Of a DNA stretch of 64,000 bases, positions 26,227-36,731 are shown piece by piece. The DNA lies in NCBI RefSeq assembly GCF_019175345.1, contig NZ_CP077717.1:1464001-1528000 (forward strand), in the 5' to 3' direction. A model generated the notes under the pieces. It did not search any database. It was not told the DNA's origin and was given only the letters and a program-made list of their open reading frames with translations. Every line of letters starts with the position of its first letter. The first letter of the stretch is position 1. The translations under genes and the position numbers were made by a program. This stretch comes from Saccharolobus shibatae B12 (GTDB taxonomy: Archaea > Thermoproteota > Thermoprotei_A > Sulfolobales > Sulfolobaceae).

Positions 26227-29200
26227 ATGGAGATAGAGAGTAGGTTATTCCTCCTCGTCTTCGTAATGTTGAGCATAATACCGATAAGCGTGATACCCAA
26301 TTCACAGACAAACGTCGCTGTAAAGTCATATCCCCAACTTCATTCATTAAATGACATTTATTTTCCCCCTGCTGCTCACAATATTTCCCCATTAAAAATA
26401 GGAGATCAGATTAACCCTTATGCTTATTATAGTAGTGAACCTGCGCCAATGGGTATTGCTGACTATGGTATATCCTCAAACGGTCCATTTATAAGGAATA
26501 CTAGTGAATGGTATGGAATAGTTGTAATAAATGGCTTAAACGCAATAAGTAATGGCACCCCGTGGGTTAGTTTCCAGCTCAATGTTGTGTTAAACTATCA
26601 GTATAATGGATATACTTATGCATTATGGGTTCAAGACGTCGCAGATTATAATACTGCCAATAACGAAATATGTTTTGTAGATAATATTTGGAATATGACC
26701 TCTCCCAATGCTAGCGTCGTTGGAGTGCAAGGGGATGGGGGAATTTATACTACTAATAGTGGAGTCTCATATTATGCATACATTGCACCTGGCTTTACCA
26801 CATTATCACTTCCAGCAACTATTCAGCTCTTTGTGAGCGTTTCTACTAATTCAAACGGTCAGCCCGTAATTTACTTCTGGTATAATGACGGCAATCGTTG
26901 GGTTAATTATGACGTTGCAACTGTCACAAACGTTTTCAATGCAAACAATGTTTACTTTTTAGTGGATGGCTATACCACAACGGGAGATGGTCATCTTTAT
27001 GATGCAGAATTAGTTATGGGAGGGCCTGGTGGAGGATTATGCGCTTACATTTATAACGCCAGTGTTTTCTTTAGACTCTATTATTGGAATGGACATAATT
27101 ATCAAGAGGTTAGAAATGCTTATAACTTCGGCTCAGATACTGCTGAAACTGTAAATAACGCAGATGTTCTAACATACTATTATTCTCTATACGGACTATA
27201 TACTTCTGGATTAACAAGTGGAAGCGGGTCACTATCTCGACTTTGGAGTCAAGATACTACAACACAACTAACTATATACACGAATACTTATAACGGATAC
27301 GTTTATGTCTATAATGAAAGCGATCCCTACTCGACTGCAATACAGTATGAGAATAGCATACCTCTAAGTGAAGTGTCCTTTACCGGTGGGCAAGTAACAC
27401 TGACACTTAATCCTATGAATTACGCAATCCTAGTTTACAACCAAAATGGACAGTTAGTAGGGGAAGCCAACATACACACTTATTCTGGTGAAAACGCAGT
27501 CACTTCAACTACGCAATTTTCAGTCTCAGTTAACAATCCAACACTTGCCATAACAGTTCACTCCACGTCGACAGTGAACATCAACATTAACGCCTATGGC
27601 ACTGTTACAATTAACGTCATTGGTCCTTCAAGTGGAATCTCTTACTCCTTGTCACAAACTCAATTTTACGTGGATGGAAGTGGAACTGCCACTCTAACAA
27701 TAAATGGGATCAACACGGGAACCTATACGCTAATTGTCAACGCAACGCTATTCCCCGGATATTACATAACTCAAGCCATTACGGTAAACGTTATAACACT
27801 TACTGCCCCCTTTACCTTAACGTATACTGTAAATGGACAATCATTACCACAATCACCAGAAGTCACATTTAACTTCCCCAACGGTACTGTGATAACTATA
27901 CCATTTACAAGTGGCTTCACAATTCAAGTACCTACCGGAACTACGTACACTGTTCAGCAAATAATAGGAGGTAATTCAAATGTTCGATGGGCTACTGAAA
28001 ACCAGGTTAGTGGCATTATAAATAAACCAACTAAGATTAGTGTAACCTACTATGAACAATTTCTAATAACGTTCAACTATAAGGTTATAAACGGGCAGTG
28101 GAGTTATTCGGAACCGAGCGTAACATATTATTATTTTGGAACACCAACTACATCATCAGTACCAACAACTGTTTGGGCTGACTATAATTCACCTTATCAA
28201 TTCTCACAAATGATAACTAGCAATTCCGAAAGAATTATAGCAACAAACTATCAAGGAACTATAATATTCCCCGGTTCGATTACAACGAACTATTACATAC
28301 AGTATTACGTATCCGTTAACTCACCAATACCAATATACGCACTAATAAATGGTAAGAACATTTCCCTAACTAGTAATTGGTATAACAGTAGTATAGCAAT
28401 TAACGTGGAGAACATTACTTACTATCCATCACAACTCACAAGAGATGTCATTATAGGCATATCCCCTAGCAGTACTATAGATTTAACATCGCCAATTACG
28501 ATAGCAATAAACACCATCACACAGTACTATCTAAATATCTCATCACCTATGCCAATTTACGCAATAATTAACGGAAAGAACACAACGTTAACAAATAACT
28601 GGTACAATACCGGTACTCAAATAAAAGTAGAGAATATTACATACTATCCGTCATTACACGAGAGGTACATTATGAAAAGTATAGCGCCGGCTGTGCAATT
28701 TACAATAAACTCTCCAATTAACGTTAAAGTAAATGCTATAAAACAATATTTCATTACGGTGAACTCAATCATTCCAGTTAAAGCTTACATAAACGGTTCC
28801 CTAACTTATCTAAACTCCTCATGGATTAACCAATACACTAACATTGGAATATTGAACTACACCTATTACGTAAATTCTCAACAAAGATACGTTATACTCA
28901 ACATTTCACCGCAATCGTTTGTAGTTAAAAGCCAGGTAAATGTGAACGTTTCAACAGTAAAGCAATACTTAGTGACGATAAATAACGTATCAACGTGGTA
29001 CAACGAGGGAAGTAAAGTATTGCTAAGTGCTAACGTCCCAATATATGACGTAGGCGAATTTGTTGGAACGTATAACGTCTCTCCAGGCACATATATCACT
29101 GTTAATTCGCCAATAGATGAAAGGTTAGTATTATCACCTAACTACGTATTCTATGGAGGAGTATCTGGATTAATAACAGCCGTTTTGATTGCAGTAGTCT

Positions 29201-29232
29201 TATTATTAACAAGAAAGGGAAAAAGAAAATAA
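26227..29232 (+). CDS. Thermopsin-like (A5 family) secreted protein, 1001 residues
   Basis: A signal-anchor ([17 protein letters not shown]) is followed by [19 protein letters not shown] and other blocks ([11 protein letters not shown]-like, [20 protein letters not shown]) typical of thermopsin-family acid proteases of Sulfolobales. The C-terminal third has four repeats of the type [13 protein letters not shown]...NWYN...VENITYYPS, then a membrane helix ([16 protein letters not shown]) and RKGKRK, so the protein is displayed on the cell surface. It is rich in N-glycosylation sequons. It probably degrades extracellular protein at low pH; it is about three times longer than classical thermopsin. 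The frame opens at TTG 26206; ATG 26227 is preferred. Confidence 0.8.
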   Translation: MEIESRLFLLVFVMLSIIPISVIPNSQTNVAVKSYPQLHSLNDIYFPPAAHNISPLKIGDQINPYAYYSSEPAPMGIADYGISSNGPFIRNTSEWYGIVVINGLNAISNGTPWVSFQLNVVLNYQYNGYTYALWVQDVADYNTANNEICFVDNIWNMTSPNASVVGVQGDGGIYTTNSGVSYYAYIAPGFTTLSLPATIQLFVSVSTNSNGQPVIYFWYNDGNRWVNYDVATVTNVFNANNVYFLVDGYTTTGDGHLYDAELVMGGPGGGLCAYIYNASVFFRLYYWNGHNYQEVRNAYNFGSDTAETVNNADVLTYYYSLYGLYTSGLTSGSGSLSRLWSQDTTTQLTIYTNTYNGYVYVYNESDPYSTAIQYENSIPLSEVSFTGGQVTLTLNPMNYAILVYNQNGQLVGEANIHTYSGENAVTSTTQFSVSVNNPTLAITVHSTSTVNININAYGTVTINVIGPSSGISYSLSQTQFYVDGSGTATLTINGINTGTYTLIVNATLFPGYYITQAITVNVITLTAPFTLTYTVNGQSLPQSPEVTFNFPNGTVITIPFTSGFTIQVPTGTTYTVQQIIGGNSNVRWATENQVSGIINKPTKISVTYYEQFLITFNYKVINGQWSYSEPSVTYYYFGTPTTSSVPTTVWADYNSPYQFSQMITSNSERIIATNYQGTIIFPGSITTNYYIQYYVSVNSPIPIYALINGKNISLTSNWYNSSIAINVENITYYPSQLTRDVIIGISPSSTIDLTSPITIAINTITQYYLNISSPMPIYAIINGKNTTLTNNWYNTGTQIKVENITYYPSLHERYIMKSIAPAVQFTINSPINVKVNAIKQYFITVNSIIPVKAYINGSLTYLNSSWINQYTNIGILNYTYYVNSQQRYVILNISPQSFVVKSQVNVNVSTVKQYLVTINNVSTWYNEGSKVLLSANVPIYDVGEFVGTYNVSPGTYITVNSPIDERLVLSPNYVFYGGVSGLITAVLIAVVLLLTRKGKRK

Positions 29233-29249
29233 GAAAATTTTTCCAACTA

Positions 29250-29460
29250 TATAGTCTTTTTCATAATAGGCACCACATGCTTCGCCTCTAACAGACCTGA
29301 GTTTGCAACCGTAGGAGCTGCAAAAGGGCTAGATGGGACTATCTCAAATCTAACGAGGAGATGCTGAAATTAACGTGTTTAGGGGATTAAAGACACACTC
29401 ATAGTTCGCCTCTAACGAACCTGAATTTGTAACCGTGGGGAGAAAAAGAATACGATTGAG
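29250..29460. repeat. Composite degenerate repeat, family D
   Basis: Two direct copies of TTCGCCTCTAAC..ACCTGA.TTTG.AACCGT lie at 29281-29317 and 29405-29441. The outer ends are TAGTCTTTTTC (29252) and the complement of ATTCTTTTTC (about 29445-29455), forming short inverted termini of a roughly 205-bp element. It is related to 19649-19740 and 35800-35895. It fills the gap between the thermopsin-like gene and the ABC operon. Confidence 0.5.
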
Positions 29461-29574
29461 ATGAACAAGGAAAGTCCTAAATAATGGGATTCTTAAGATA
29501 ATTTTGGATTTTACTTATTTAAGTAAACGTAAAGAATAGGTAACCTTTTTATTCTTTAACTTAAAGTTCACTCT

Positions 29575-30288
29575 ATGAATTGTATTGAGCTCAGAAATGT
29601 AGTGAAGAGATATGGTAACGTTACTGCGTTAAATAACGTATCGTTTGCCATAGAATGCGGGGAGAGAGTAGCACTTTTAGGACCTAACGGTGCCGGTAAG
29701 TCGACTACCCTAAAACTAATTGTTGGCCTACTCAAGCCCGATAGTGGAGAGGTTCTTGTCAAAGGGTTAGAACCTATCTCAATTCAAGCTAGAAGGATAA
29801 TTGGTTATCTACCGGAAGATGCAAGCCCCTACCTAATGCTTACTGTTAGGGAGAATTTGGAGTATATAGCTTCATTAAGGGGAGTAAATAATGTTAAGGA
29901 GAGAGTTAACAAATTCCTGGAGCTCCTAGCCCTAAAGCCGTACGAGAGGAATAGGGTGATGTCTCTATCTAGAGGTAATAGGCAGAAATTATCTTTGGCC
30001 TTAGCGCTAATTCACGATCCAGAAATATTACTCTTGGACGAGCCTTTAAATTATTTGGATATACCGACCCAAGAGAGAATTATATCGTTATTTAACTCCA
30101 TGACTAATGCTACTATACTAGTCTCCACTCACATTATGTCTATAGCCGGTAGGCTAGCCAATAAGGTAATAATATTATCTGGTGGACAAGTAGTATGGCA
30201 AGGAAATATTTCGGATTTAAGGAAATTCGGTGAGGAGAACGAACCCGTCGAATCCATAGTTGCGAGGTTAATGGAAAGTGTTCGGTAA
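29575..30288 (+). CDS. ABC transporter ATP-binding subunit
   Basis: 237 residues. Walker A is [17 protein letters not shown], the signature loop is [15 protein letters not shown] (a divergent LSGGQ), Walker B is [12 protein letters not shown], and the switch His is in VSTHIM. It powers export through the permease encoded immediately downstream (11-bp overlap). The two-gene layout, with one membrane partner and no binding protein, resembles ABC-2-type exporters for antibiotics or other small compounds. ATG 29575 has a TATA-like CTTTTTATTC about 28 bp upstream. Confidence 0.92.
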   Translation: MNCIELRNVVKRYGNVTALNNVSFAIECGERVALLGPNGAGKSTTLKLIVGLLKPDSGEVLVKGLEPISIQARRIIGYLPEDASPYLMLTVRENLEYIASLRGVNNVKERVNKFLELLALKPYERNRVMSLSRGNRQKLSLALALIHDPEILLLDEPLNYLDIPTQERIISLFNSMTNATILVSTHIMSIAGRLANKVIILSGGQVVWQGNISDLRKFGEENEPVESIVARLMESVR

Positions 30289-31663
30289 ATTACTGAAACT
30301 GATCATTTTTAGTAGATTCTCGAAATGGGGCCTTGCGACATTGATCGCAGCATCTATCTTAGCCTCGGCAATCTTTATCCGATCAGTGACTTTAGGAGCA
30401 CACTCGACTACGCCGAGTTATTACAGTATTGCTTACATTACCGCATTATGCATCCTTTTCTCTTACATTGGCGGATTTACCTTAATGAAAGCAGACCTCG
30501 ATTACTTATTCACGTTACCCATAGATAGAAAGAAGTTAGGTATAGCGTTATATATTTCCAGTTTAATAATTTATTTAATAATTATAATTTATCTATCGAT
30601 ATTTTCCTATAATTCTGGATTACTGTTAATATCACCTTTATTAAGTGTTTCCCTAGTCTCCCTTAACTTGACTCTGCAGGAGATGAGGACGAGCCATAAA
30701 GTGTTGATACTGACAGCAATAGCGCTATGGTTCATATCGCCTTTAATAAGCTTTAAATACTCTCCAACTTCATCAATTTTCGGTCACTTTTACGAAAGCC
30801 TCTCCGTTACATTGCCTTATACTGCTCTGCTAACATTTACATCAATAAGAAAAGTCGGAAACTATGATCAGATATTGATGAAAAAGATATCGAGGACTTC
30901 CGGAATTGTAAAGCACTCCATATCTTTCAATACTTCAACTCCTTTAAGGACAATTTTACAGCTAAAGTTAACTTATTTCCCTCTAGTAGGCAGAGCAGGG
31001 TTCTATACTCCCTCTGGAAGTTATAGCATGAGGGTGATTCAGATGAGCAGCATTGTTATAATAACTTCCGTAATAGGAATTGCTTACTTCATAGTTTTTA
31101 GATACGGATTAATGGTATCTAGCGAATTCGTCTACACTGGCTTATCCATAGCGACTACATACATAGCAGTTTTCTCAGTTCTTTTCGTAGGCATGAGTAA
31201 TTTGATGAGTGAGAGAATCTGGCTTACAATACCGTCAATAGGCTATAAGTTCTTCAAGTACATGATAGTTGCCTCTGGCGTTCAAAGCTTCATTATAATA
31301 CTCCCATTCGGTATAGTTGATCTTATACTCTCCATCTGGAATCCTCTCTTCCTAAATGTCGGTATCTCATTGTTATTTTACATACCGTTATCGTGTATGT
31401 TATATACTTATTTATTAGCCATGGTTAATCCCCTACAGCTAAAGGACGAGTTTAATCCAGTTAATGTAGAGTTTAGGGGAAGGAGCTTCTTAATAGCTCT
31501 TATATTTGTCATTATCCTCATGCCCTTATTCTTAATAATTTATGCCCCACTCTTTTTCGCTGGAATAGCTATTGCAGTGTTAGCCATTACAATAACATAC
31601 TTATTAAGGGATAAAATGATACTTAAAGTAGTAAATAAAATGACAGAGGCAGGATATATTTAA
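30278..31663 (+). CDS. ABC transporter permease, ~10-12 membrane helices
   Basis: 461 residues starting GTG (overlapping the ATPase stop). Long hydrophobic stretches alternate with short loops, for example [20 protein letters not shown] and [20 protein letters not shown]. An internal loop ([20 protein letters not shown]) is cytoplasmic by charge. No specific substrate family is recognisable. It forms the channel for the ATPase at 29575. Confidence 0.82.
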   Translation: MFGKLLKLIIFSRFSKWGLATLIAASILASAIFIRSVTLGAHSTTPSYYSIAYITALCILFSYIGGFTLMKADLDYLFTLPIDRKKLGIALYISSLIIYLIIIIYLSIFSYNSGLLLISPLLSVSLVSLNLTLQEMRTSHKVLILTAIALWFISPLISFKYSPTSSIFGHFYESLSVTLPYTALLTFTSIRKVGNYDQILMKKISRTSGIVKHSISFNTSTPLRTILQLKLTYFPLVGRAGFYTPSGSYSMRVIQMSSIVIITSVIGIAYFIVFRYGLMVSSEFVYTGLSIATTYIAVFSVLFVGMSNLMSERIWLTIPSIGYKFFKYMIVASGVQSFIIILPFGIVDLILSIWNPLFLNVGISLLFYIPLSCMLYTYLLAMVNPLQLKDEFNPVNVEFRGRSFLIALIFVIILMPLFLIIYAPLFFAGIAIAVLAITITYLLRDKMILKVVNKMTEAGYI

Positions 31664-31673
31664 TGCTTAGAGT

Positions 31674-31802
31674 TGCTTTGTGGGTTAGTCCAATTTGATA
31701 TCAGACTGGCACTAAACTCACTTTTAATTCAACCTTATATTTAGAATTTAAGAGAAATCAATGAGATTAACATTTGAGGAAATTGAGGCATTCAACAAAG
31801 CA
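31674..31802. mobile_element. 129-bp MITE, family A, truncating a transposase gene
   Basis: Starts TGCTTTGTGGG and ends TTCAACAAAGCA. The right 75 bp are nearly identical to 35645-35719. Its flanks share only GCTT, so the target duplication is decayed or lost. The transposase fragment at 31767-32210 runs into it, and the last codons of that frame come from the MITE. Confidence 0.7.
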
Positions 31803-32210
31803 GCTTGTGTCTTTCAAGATTCTTTCCTTTTGTTCTCTTCCAAACTTGTGATTAGGTGTTTGGTAAAACGTTCTTTTACACGTTTTGTACTTGTATTTTG
31901 TTTTTCCTCTGGACGATCCGTTCTTTATTACCTTGTTTGGGTTACATGATGGGCATGGTGGTTCTTTCTTTTTTCTTCTTTTTACCCCCAATTTTTTGGT
32001 GTAGTAGAGTGTTGATGGTGGTATCCCGAGTTTCGTAACTTGTACTCCCAGTAGGTATGATATTACGTAAGCAAGCTCTTCTGGCTTGTGTTTTCTCGGC
32101 TTAAAGTTTAAATTTCTTAGAATCAGAAGTATTAATTGTGCGAGCGATATGAGGTTAATCTCGGTAACCCTCACGTAAATCTCGTAACCCTTGCACATAA
32201 ATTTTCTCAA
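31767..32210 (-). pseudogene. N-terminal transposase fragment with zinc-ribbon (IS1-like)
   Basis: About 135 codons. CPSCNPNKVIKNGSSRGKTK, then YKTCKRTFYQTP, is the zinc-ribbon/InsA-type DNA-binding start of IS1-like crenarchaeal transposases, here with the second CxxC damaged. The catalytic DDE part is missing, because the frame enters the MITE at 31802 and stops 12 codons later. The upstream end has a weak TTG start. It is a dead IS remnant. Confidence 0.6.
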
Positions 32211-32403
32211 GAAACCGTCCTGAGCGTCCTAACTCCATTTATCTCTAGATCGAGATGCCTATTTGAAGAAATTCTAACTAGATACAATTTTACTATTCAT
32301 TATCAAATAGGATGACTGTTTGAGAATCCCGTGGCATGTATTTTATTAACAATTATGTTACGCTTAGGATTAATTTTAAATATTTCCTTATTGTAGTTAA
32401 CAT

Positions 32404-34026
32404 ATGAATAGGTATAAAATAGTGGTAATAGCAGTGTTTTTAATACTAGCATCCATTGTAGCTATCGCGGCAATTCAATTAAAAACTGTTAACTCGTATA
32501 GTATTTCGGGCTATGGCTTATATGAAACTCCTTATCGTGGTGGGGTGCTAATATCGTTAGAAACACTTTCTTTAAGTAACATTCAAAGCTCTAATATTTC
32601 CATACCTTCTGCGGTTTATTACGCTAATTCTTCTTACTATATAAAAATTGCTTCATACACCCCAAATCAAGTTAATACTACTACATTTCCCATAGCTACT
32701 GTATATAATAATTCATTTGCAGTAATAAATACTCTATATATCAATATCACAGAATTACCTAAACAAACCAATATGACATTTGCTCAATTAATCTCAAGGA
32801 TACACTCAAATATAACGATATTAAACGGATTAAATGTCGTTTCATGGAAATTCTTCGATAACTTTACTATAGCTTACCCATCTAAAAATGGGATAACATA
32901 CGTTTCTATAGGAGTAAATAAGACTGTAGTAATAACTCCCGAAAAAGTCTATGTATTTAAGAACGAATCTATATCTGAGGTTTATCCTACGAAATACGGG
33001 TATGTAGTAATAACGGGTATTCAATTACCCTCATCGAATAAGGTTATACCGTTAATAACATCGTCAAATGTTACAAACATATCGTTAGTAGACAAGTGGC
33101 ATATCGTTATTAAAAACTATGAAGGATCTACAATAGTCGGAAACTACTTATTAGTCTCCAATAAATCTACAACATTACTGCTTAATTTATTAAACGGAAA
33201 TATAATTTATGAGTTACCTTTCGGAGGAAATGTTATTTATAACTCTTCAATAATAATTAATAATGTATTATACGGAGTTATAGGAAATATATATGTTAAA
33301 TTATATCTAAATAACGGTAGTTACAACAAAATTTTACTTCCAAACATAACCTCACCATCAGAAGTTCAATTTATAAATAACAGTTACGTATTAGTCTCAG
33401 GACTTTATACAAGTTCAACTACTACAAGCGGATTTAGTACGCTACCAACTAGTGAAGTTGGACTTGATATATTATACGTTAATGGAACGATTGCGTATAG
33501 TAATTTATCAACTCCAACTAAGACTTTCGTATTTCCTATATCGGTAGTTTACTCATCAGCTTATCTATACAAACTTTCAATTCAATTTAACTTTGAATCA
33601 TTTAACACTCAAGTAGATGTGCTGAGTATGCAAAACTTAGTACCTCCAGCCACTACAACGACGAGTACGACGACAAGCACGTCTACTGTATCGTCTACTA
33701 CAACTAGTAGTACATCTACTACAACGTCAACAAGCACAATAAGTACAACTAGCAGTACTACTACAAGTACTACAACTAGTAGCACATCTACTACAACTAG
33801 TAGCACATCTACTACAACGACGAGTACGACGACAAGCACGTCTACTGTATCGTCTACTACAACTAGTAGTACATCTACTACAAGTACGACATCAATAAGT
33901 ACGGTAACTCCTAGCAGTAGTACATCAACGAGTCACCCTACATCGTTCCCAACTACTATTGTTATAGTTGCTATAATAATAATTGCAATTATAGCTATAG
34001 CAGTGGTCCTTCTACTAAGAAGATAA
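32404..34026 (+). CDS. Surface protein with S/T-rich stalk and C-terminal anchor
   Basis: 540 residues. It has an N-terminal membrane helix (IVVIAVFLILASIVAIAAIQL), a beta-rich extracytoplasmic region of about 380 residues with over 25 N-x-S/T sequons, and a 95-residue stalk of almost only Thr and Ser (about 418-510). A C-terminal helix (IVIVAIIIIAIIAIAVVLLL) is followed by RR. This layout is that of Sulfolobales S-layer-associated or sugar-binding surface proteins, with a heavily O-glycosylated stalk holding the head above the membrane. The head fold is unknown. The stalk DNA contains an exact 73-bp repeat (33652-33724 and 33811-33883). ATG 32404 is preceded by a TATA-like TTTAAATATT. Confidence 0.75.
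   Translation: MNRYKIVVIAVFLILASIVAIAAIQLKTVNSYSISGYGLYETPYRGGVLISLETLSLSNIQSSNISIPSAVYYANSSYYIKIASYTPNQVNTTTFPIATVYNNSFAVINTLYINITELPKQTNMTFAQLISRIHSNITILNGLNVVSWKFFDNFTIAYPSKNGITYVSIGVNKTVVITPEKVYVFKNESISEVYPTKYGYVVITGIQLPSSNKVIPLITSSNVTNISLVDKWHIVIKNYEGSTIVGNYLLVSNKSTTLLLNLLNGNIIYELPFGGNVIYNSSIIINNVLYGVIGNIYVKLYLNNGSYNKILLPNITSPSEVQFINNSYVLVSGLYTSSTTTSGFSTLPTSEVGLDILYVNGTIAYSNLSTPTKTFVFPISVVYSSAYLYKLSIQFNFESFNTQVDVLSMQNLVPPATTTTSTTTSTSTVSSTTTSSTSTTTSTSTISTTSSTTTSTTTSSTSTTTSSTSTTTTSTTTSTSTVSSTTTSSTSTTSTTSISTVTPSSSTSTSHPTSFPTTIVIVAIIIIAIIAIAVVLLLRR
33652..33883. repeat. Exact 73-bp direct repeat in stalk coding sequence
   Basis: Positions 33652-33724 recur exactly at 33811-33883, offset 159 bp (53 codons, in frame). 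The sequence between is a degenerate run of ACTAGTAGCACATCT units. The stalk probably grows and shrinks by slippage or recombination without frame loss. Confidence 0.8.
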
Positions 34027-34696
34027 TTTTAAAATAATTTTTTAGATTATTAATAGTCTATTAGATATAAATCTGGTTAAAGCTAGTTTCTAATCTGCTC
34101 ATCATCGCCCTAAAGAGTTAACAACATGATCTCTTACTCTTTTGAATTAGTCGATCCATCTGTAAATTGTGTTCAAGTGAACTTGCAGTATTTTTTACTG
34201 TTCATCCCTTCCAAGTATAGTAATATTTCTCTATTAGTCTCATTTAGGTTCTTGGGTTTTTTAAAGAAGTTTTTTGATCCCCTTTTTATTACCCTAAACA
34301 TGCCCATTTCCCAGCATCTCCCCACTAAATTTGATAATCCCTTCTAGTCCCCCTTTGCAACTCCCATGGGTTTATTTATTACATGCAAAAATTACGATTG
34401 TTTAAGGTTAAGGGAATACACTTAAAAGACTACTCAAGTAACACTATAAAATTTAATTCTATTTACCGTAACACTATTCGACTCAATTTCTTCTTAATGT
34501 TTTCATAAGTTATAATTTTTATCTTTCTGGATCGTTTCACATAAATAGTTAATGTAGAATAGTTATTATCTAATCCTTGTATTATGAGGACGATCAAGAC
34601 ATCATTTTAAAAAGATGAGTTTAAATATTACATTATTACCGATTGTTGTATCATTACTACCATCGAATATTTATTGATAAAAATATAATTAAAAAG
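34027..34696. other. Gene-poor region with a decayed transposase-like fragment
   Basis: On the minus strand, about 34145-34310 reads FRVIKRGSKNFFKKPKNLNE, then TNREILLYLEGMNSKKYCKF, interrupted by a stop. This resembles the start of a transposase, but the match is weak. The rest is AT-rich with no gene. Confidence 0.3.
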
Positions 34697-35089
34697 TTAT
34701 TCAAATAATAATAGGTACTGCAGCATTAGAATTAAATCGTCTGTCTTGATATTGCCTTTAGAAGCTACAATGTAAAATTCTCCCTCATCCTTCAAAAGAT
34801 CAGCCATTTTCTCAATTTTTTCGTCAGAAATTCCTTGATATTTAAACCAGATTCCATTAACTATTCTCTCCTTATAGCTTTGCATTACCTTATCAGTTAT
34901 CACATATTTTCCATCTGATGTCTTCTGCAAATACCCCTCTTTTACTAGATCGTTTAGTGCCTTAGACAGACCCGCGTCGGACATATCAGTTAGTTTCCTC
35001 AGTTCCGTGAAGGATCTCGGAGTCTTACAATATTCGAGTATTAAATTTCTCTTCACGATATAAAATCTATTCTGCCTATTTATATTCAT
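34697..35089 (-). CDS. Winged-helix transcriptional regulator
   Basis: 130 residues. Residues about 14-68 form a typical wHTH: LEYCKTPRSFTELRKLTDMS, then DAGLSKALNDLVKEGYLQK, then a wing DGKYVITDKV. The C-terminal half is helical and acidic, possibly a dimerisation or partner-binding part. It overlaps the upstream gene by 4 bp (ATGA), so the two are translated together. A 20-bp palindrome at the operon start is a good candidate for its own operator. Confidence 0.78.
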   Translation of the reverse strand: MNINRQNRFYIVKRNLILEYCKTPRSFTELRKLTDMSDAGLSKALNDLVKEGYLQKTSDGKYVITDKVMQSYKERIVNGIWFKYQGISDEKIEKMADLLKDEGEFYIVASKGNIKTDDLILMLQYLLLFE

Positions 35090-35547
35090 TGCAAGCTCCT
35101 CACTTCGTTCTTTAAGATATTGAAGGATTTAATTGCATCAAACCCAGTCTTACCTTTCCATAGTTCCATTTCACCCTCTGTAACCATCACCCTGTGGTTT
35201 TCATAATCCAGTAACAGCATTGTATTCTTCTTCTTTATAGTCTGGTCAGTTTCACTAACTATTTTTACGTCATTTAATATTACATGCCTAAGTTTTCCTT
35301 CACTTGTAACACTCACCGCTACTGACTTATTTCCGAGATAAATACCATAAAATTTGTATATAGCTTCATCGTTGTTGTCTTTTCTTATTTTTGTTTCAGT
35401 GATTTTTACTCTCCAATCATCTCCAACAATCTCATTAGATACTTGACTTTCTAGATTTGTTTTATTCATTATTTCTCTTAGTCTATCAAGTGGCATTTGT
35501 ATTATCTTATCAAACGGATTTTCTTCACCCATTTTTTCTTCACTCAA
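35086..35547 (-). CDS. Hypothetical protein paired with the wHTH regulator
   Basis: 153 residues, soluble, charged, mostly beta: DDWRVKITETKIRK, IYKFYGIYLGNKSVAVSV, TMLLLDYENHRVMVTEGEME. No family is recognised. It is co-translated with the downstream wHTH gene, an arrangement seen for regulator plus sensor or antitoxin pairs. The frame opens at TTG 35547; ATG 35532 (MGEENPF) is an alternative. The TATA-like AAGTTTAAATATTAAC lies about 26 bp before the TTG, which favours a leaderless TTG start. Confidence 0.6.
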   Translation of the reverse strand: MSEEKMGEENPFDKIIQMPLDRLREIMNKTNLESQVSNEIVGDDWRVKITETKIRKDNNDEAIYKFYGIYLGNKSVAVSVTSEGKLRHVILNDVKIVSETDQTIKKKNTMLLLDYENHRVMVTEGEMELWKGKTGFDAIKSFNILKNEVRSLQ

Positions 35548-35565
35548 CTTTACTTAAGTAAAGTT
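35546..35565. promoter_or_regulatory. Perfect 20-bp palindromic operator
   Basis: AACTTTACTTAAGTAAAGTT is fully self-complementary and lies between the TATA-like box and the start of the two-gene regulator operon, exactly where a dimeric repressor would block transcription. Likely bound by the wHTH protein at 34697-35089. Confidence 0.65.
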
Positions 35566-35590
35566 AATATTTAAACTTTTTGGTCGAAAC

Positions 35591-35719
35591 TACTTTATGG
35601 ATTAGTTCAATTTTTATCGGAGTTGAAATTAAACTCACTTTTAATTCAACCTTATATTTAGAATTTAAGAGAAATCAAGGAGATTAACATTTAAGGAAAT
35701 TGAGGCATTCAACAAAGCA
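35591..35719. mobile_element. 129-bp MITE, family A
   Basis: Starts TACTTTATGG and ends TTCAACAAAGCA. Its right half is nearly identical to the copy at 31674-31802. No target duplication is visible. It lies upstream of the regulator operon promoter. Confidence 0.7.
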
Positions 35720-35799
35720 GCTTAACTTGGATTTCAGCAATTCCTGTTCTTAATGACTACACTATTTCTCTACAGTAGATTAACTAAGATTTGCAAGTT

Positions 35800-35895
35800 A
35801 GATAGTCTTTTTCTTCCCACGCTTACAAACTTATGTTTGTTAGAGACGGAGAATATAGAGCCTAGTAAGTGCGGAGGTAAAATGGTCAGCATATA
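35800..35895. repeat. Degenerate ~92-bp repeat, family D
   Basis: ATAGTCTTTTTCTTCCCACG, then TTACAAACTTATGTTTGTTA, then GCCTAGTAAGTGCGG parallels 19649-19740 over its whole length. Both copies lie within 100 bp of a family A MITE. Confidence 0.5.
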
Positions 35896-36026
35896 TCTTG
35901 TTGTTTCCGGTAACTCTCTCATTTTCAACATCTTAAATTAAAACTAGTCTTTATTGTTCTTTTGCCACTATTACTAAAAGATCATATCATTGATACTGCT
36001 ATAGGACTTTTACACCAAATTAGTTA

Positions 36027-36074
36027 TGGAGCATACTCCAAAAGTTTATTAACTATTTTCTGGAGTATATTCCA
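36027..36074 (+). promoter_or_regulatory. Two palindromic operators around a TATA box
   Basis: TGGAGCATACTCCA (36027-36040) and TGGAGTATATTCCA (36061-36074) are near-perfect palindromes of one consensus, 34 bp apart, flanking AAAAGTTTATTAAC. The second ends at the ATG at 36075. It is a strongly regulated promoter that now drives only a gene remnant. Confidence 0.6.
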
Positions 36075-36203
36075 ATGAATGTTGAGGAAATTAAAGCGGT
36101 ACTGAAGGAGCAGAGGGAAGAGGAGATAGAACTGACCTCAAACGAGAGGATAATACCCAGAGGGCTCATCGTTCCCCTCATTGATTCGGGTTTACATCTC
36201 TAA
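36075..36203 (+). pseudogene. N-terminal remnant of an AAA ATPase
   Basis: 43 codons reading MNVEEIKAVLKEQREEEIEL and ending with a stop after IIPRGLIVPLID. The opening is typical of archaeal AAA/DUF4143-type ATPases, but the P-loop is never reached. A further short frame near 36360-36470 (SITKRYLDKEVFKYKKLS) may be another gene relic. Otherwise 36204-36731 holds no intact gene. Confidence 0.45.
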
Positions 36204-36549
36204 TTTGAGGGAGAGTAGGGGATGCCGAAACTCCCCCATATGAAAAGAGAAGGGAACTTTCATCCATAACGTCTAGCCCCTTAAATAGAGATGATAGTTG
36301 CCCTCATTCAGTCCCATTAAACCCTCAATCGATCTGAAAAGGAGCGTCGTCAGCATCACTAAAAGATATCTCGATAAAGAAGTATTTAAATATAAGAAGC
36401 TCTCCATCTCCATAAATGGTGAAGCTGTATGCCCCCTTAACCTCTTACTCTGTAAATCCCTTTTCAGCAATTAATTTAGAATGGAAACTTTGTAATTCAG
36501 AGCTAACTAGTTCTAGAAATTCCCGCAAAATATTGATCTGTATATAGGG

Positions 36550-36731
36550 CTATTGTTGGGATATAGATAATATTGACCGTTTATTGCTTCTATAAACATC
36601 GTTTTTTGCGTGATCTACTGAGTGGAAACAAAAGGAAAGTTCTATGAATACTGCAGAAATAAGTGTTAAGTATATGTTGAATATTTTTAACCTAATATAA
36701 AGCAAAAAAAGTTTGCATTTATAAGGGGTTT
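36550..36731 (-). pseudogene. Degenerate copy of the small membrane protein at 36732
   Basis: A short frame contains ISAVFIELSFCFHSVDHAKN, which parallels the start of the next protein (LVLLGVTFYLHSIDHTIK). The DNA TGATCTACTGAGTGGA versus TGATCTATTGAGTGCA supports common origin. No full gene remains. Confidence 0.35.

Noticed and set aside
33609-33839. Val/Leu-rich minus-strand frame opposite the stalk
   Set aside because: It is the antisense of the ACT/ACG-rich Thr codons of the S/T stalk, not a membrane protein gene.
34103-34120. GATGATGAGC box on the minus strand considered as a C box
   Set aside because: No D box (CTGA) at a suitable distance, so a C/D sRNA is not supported.
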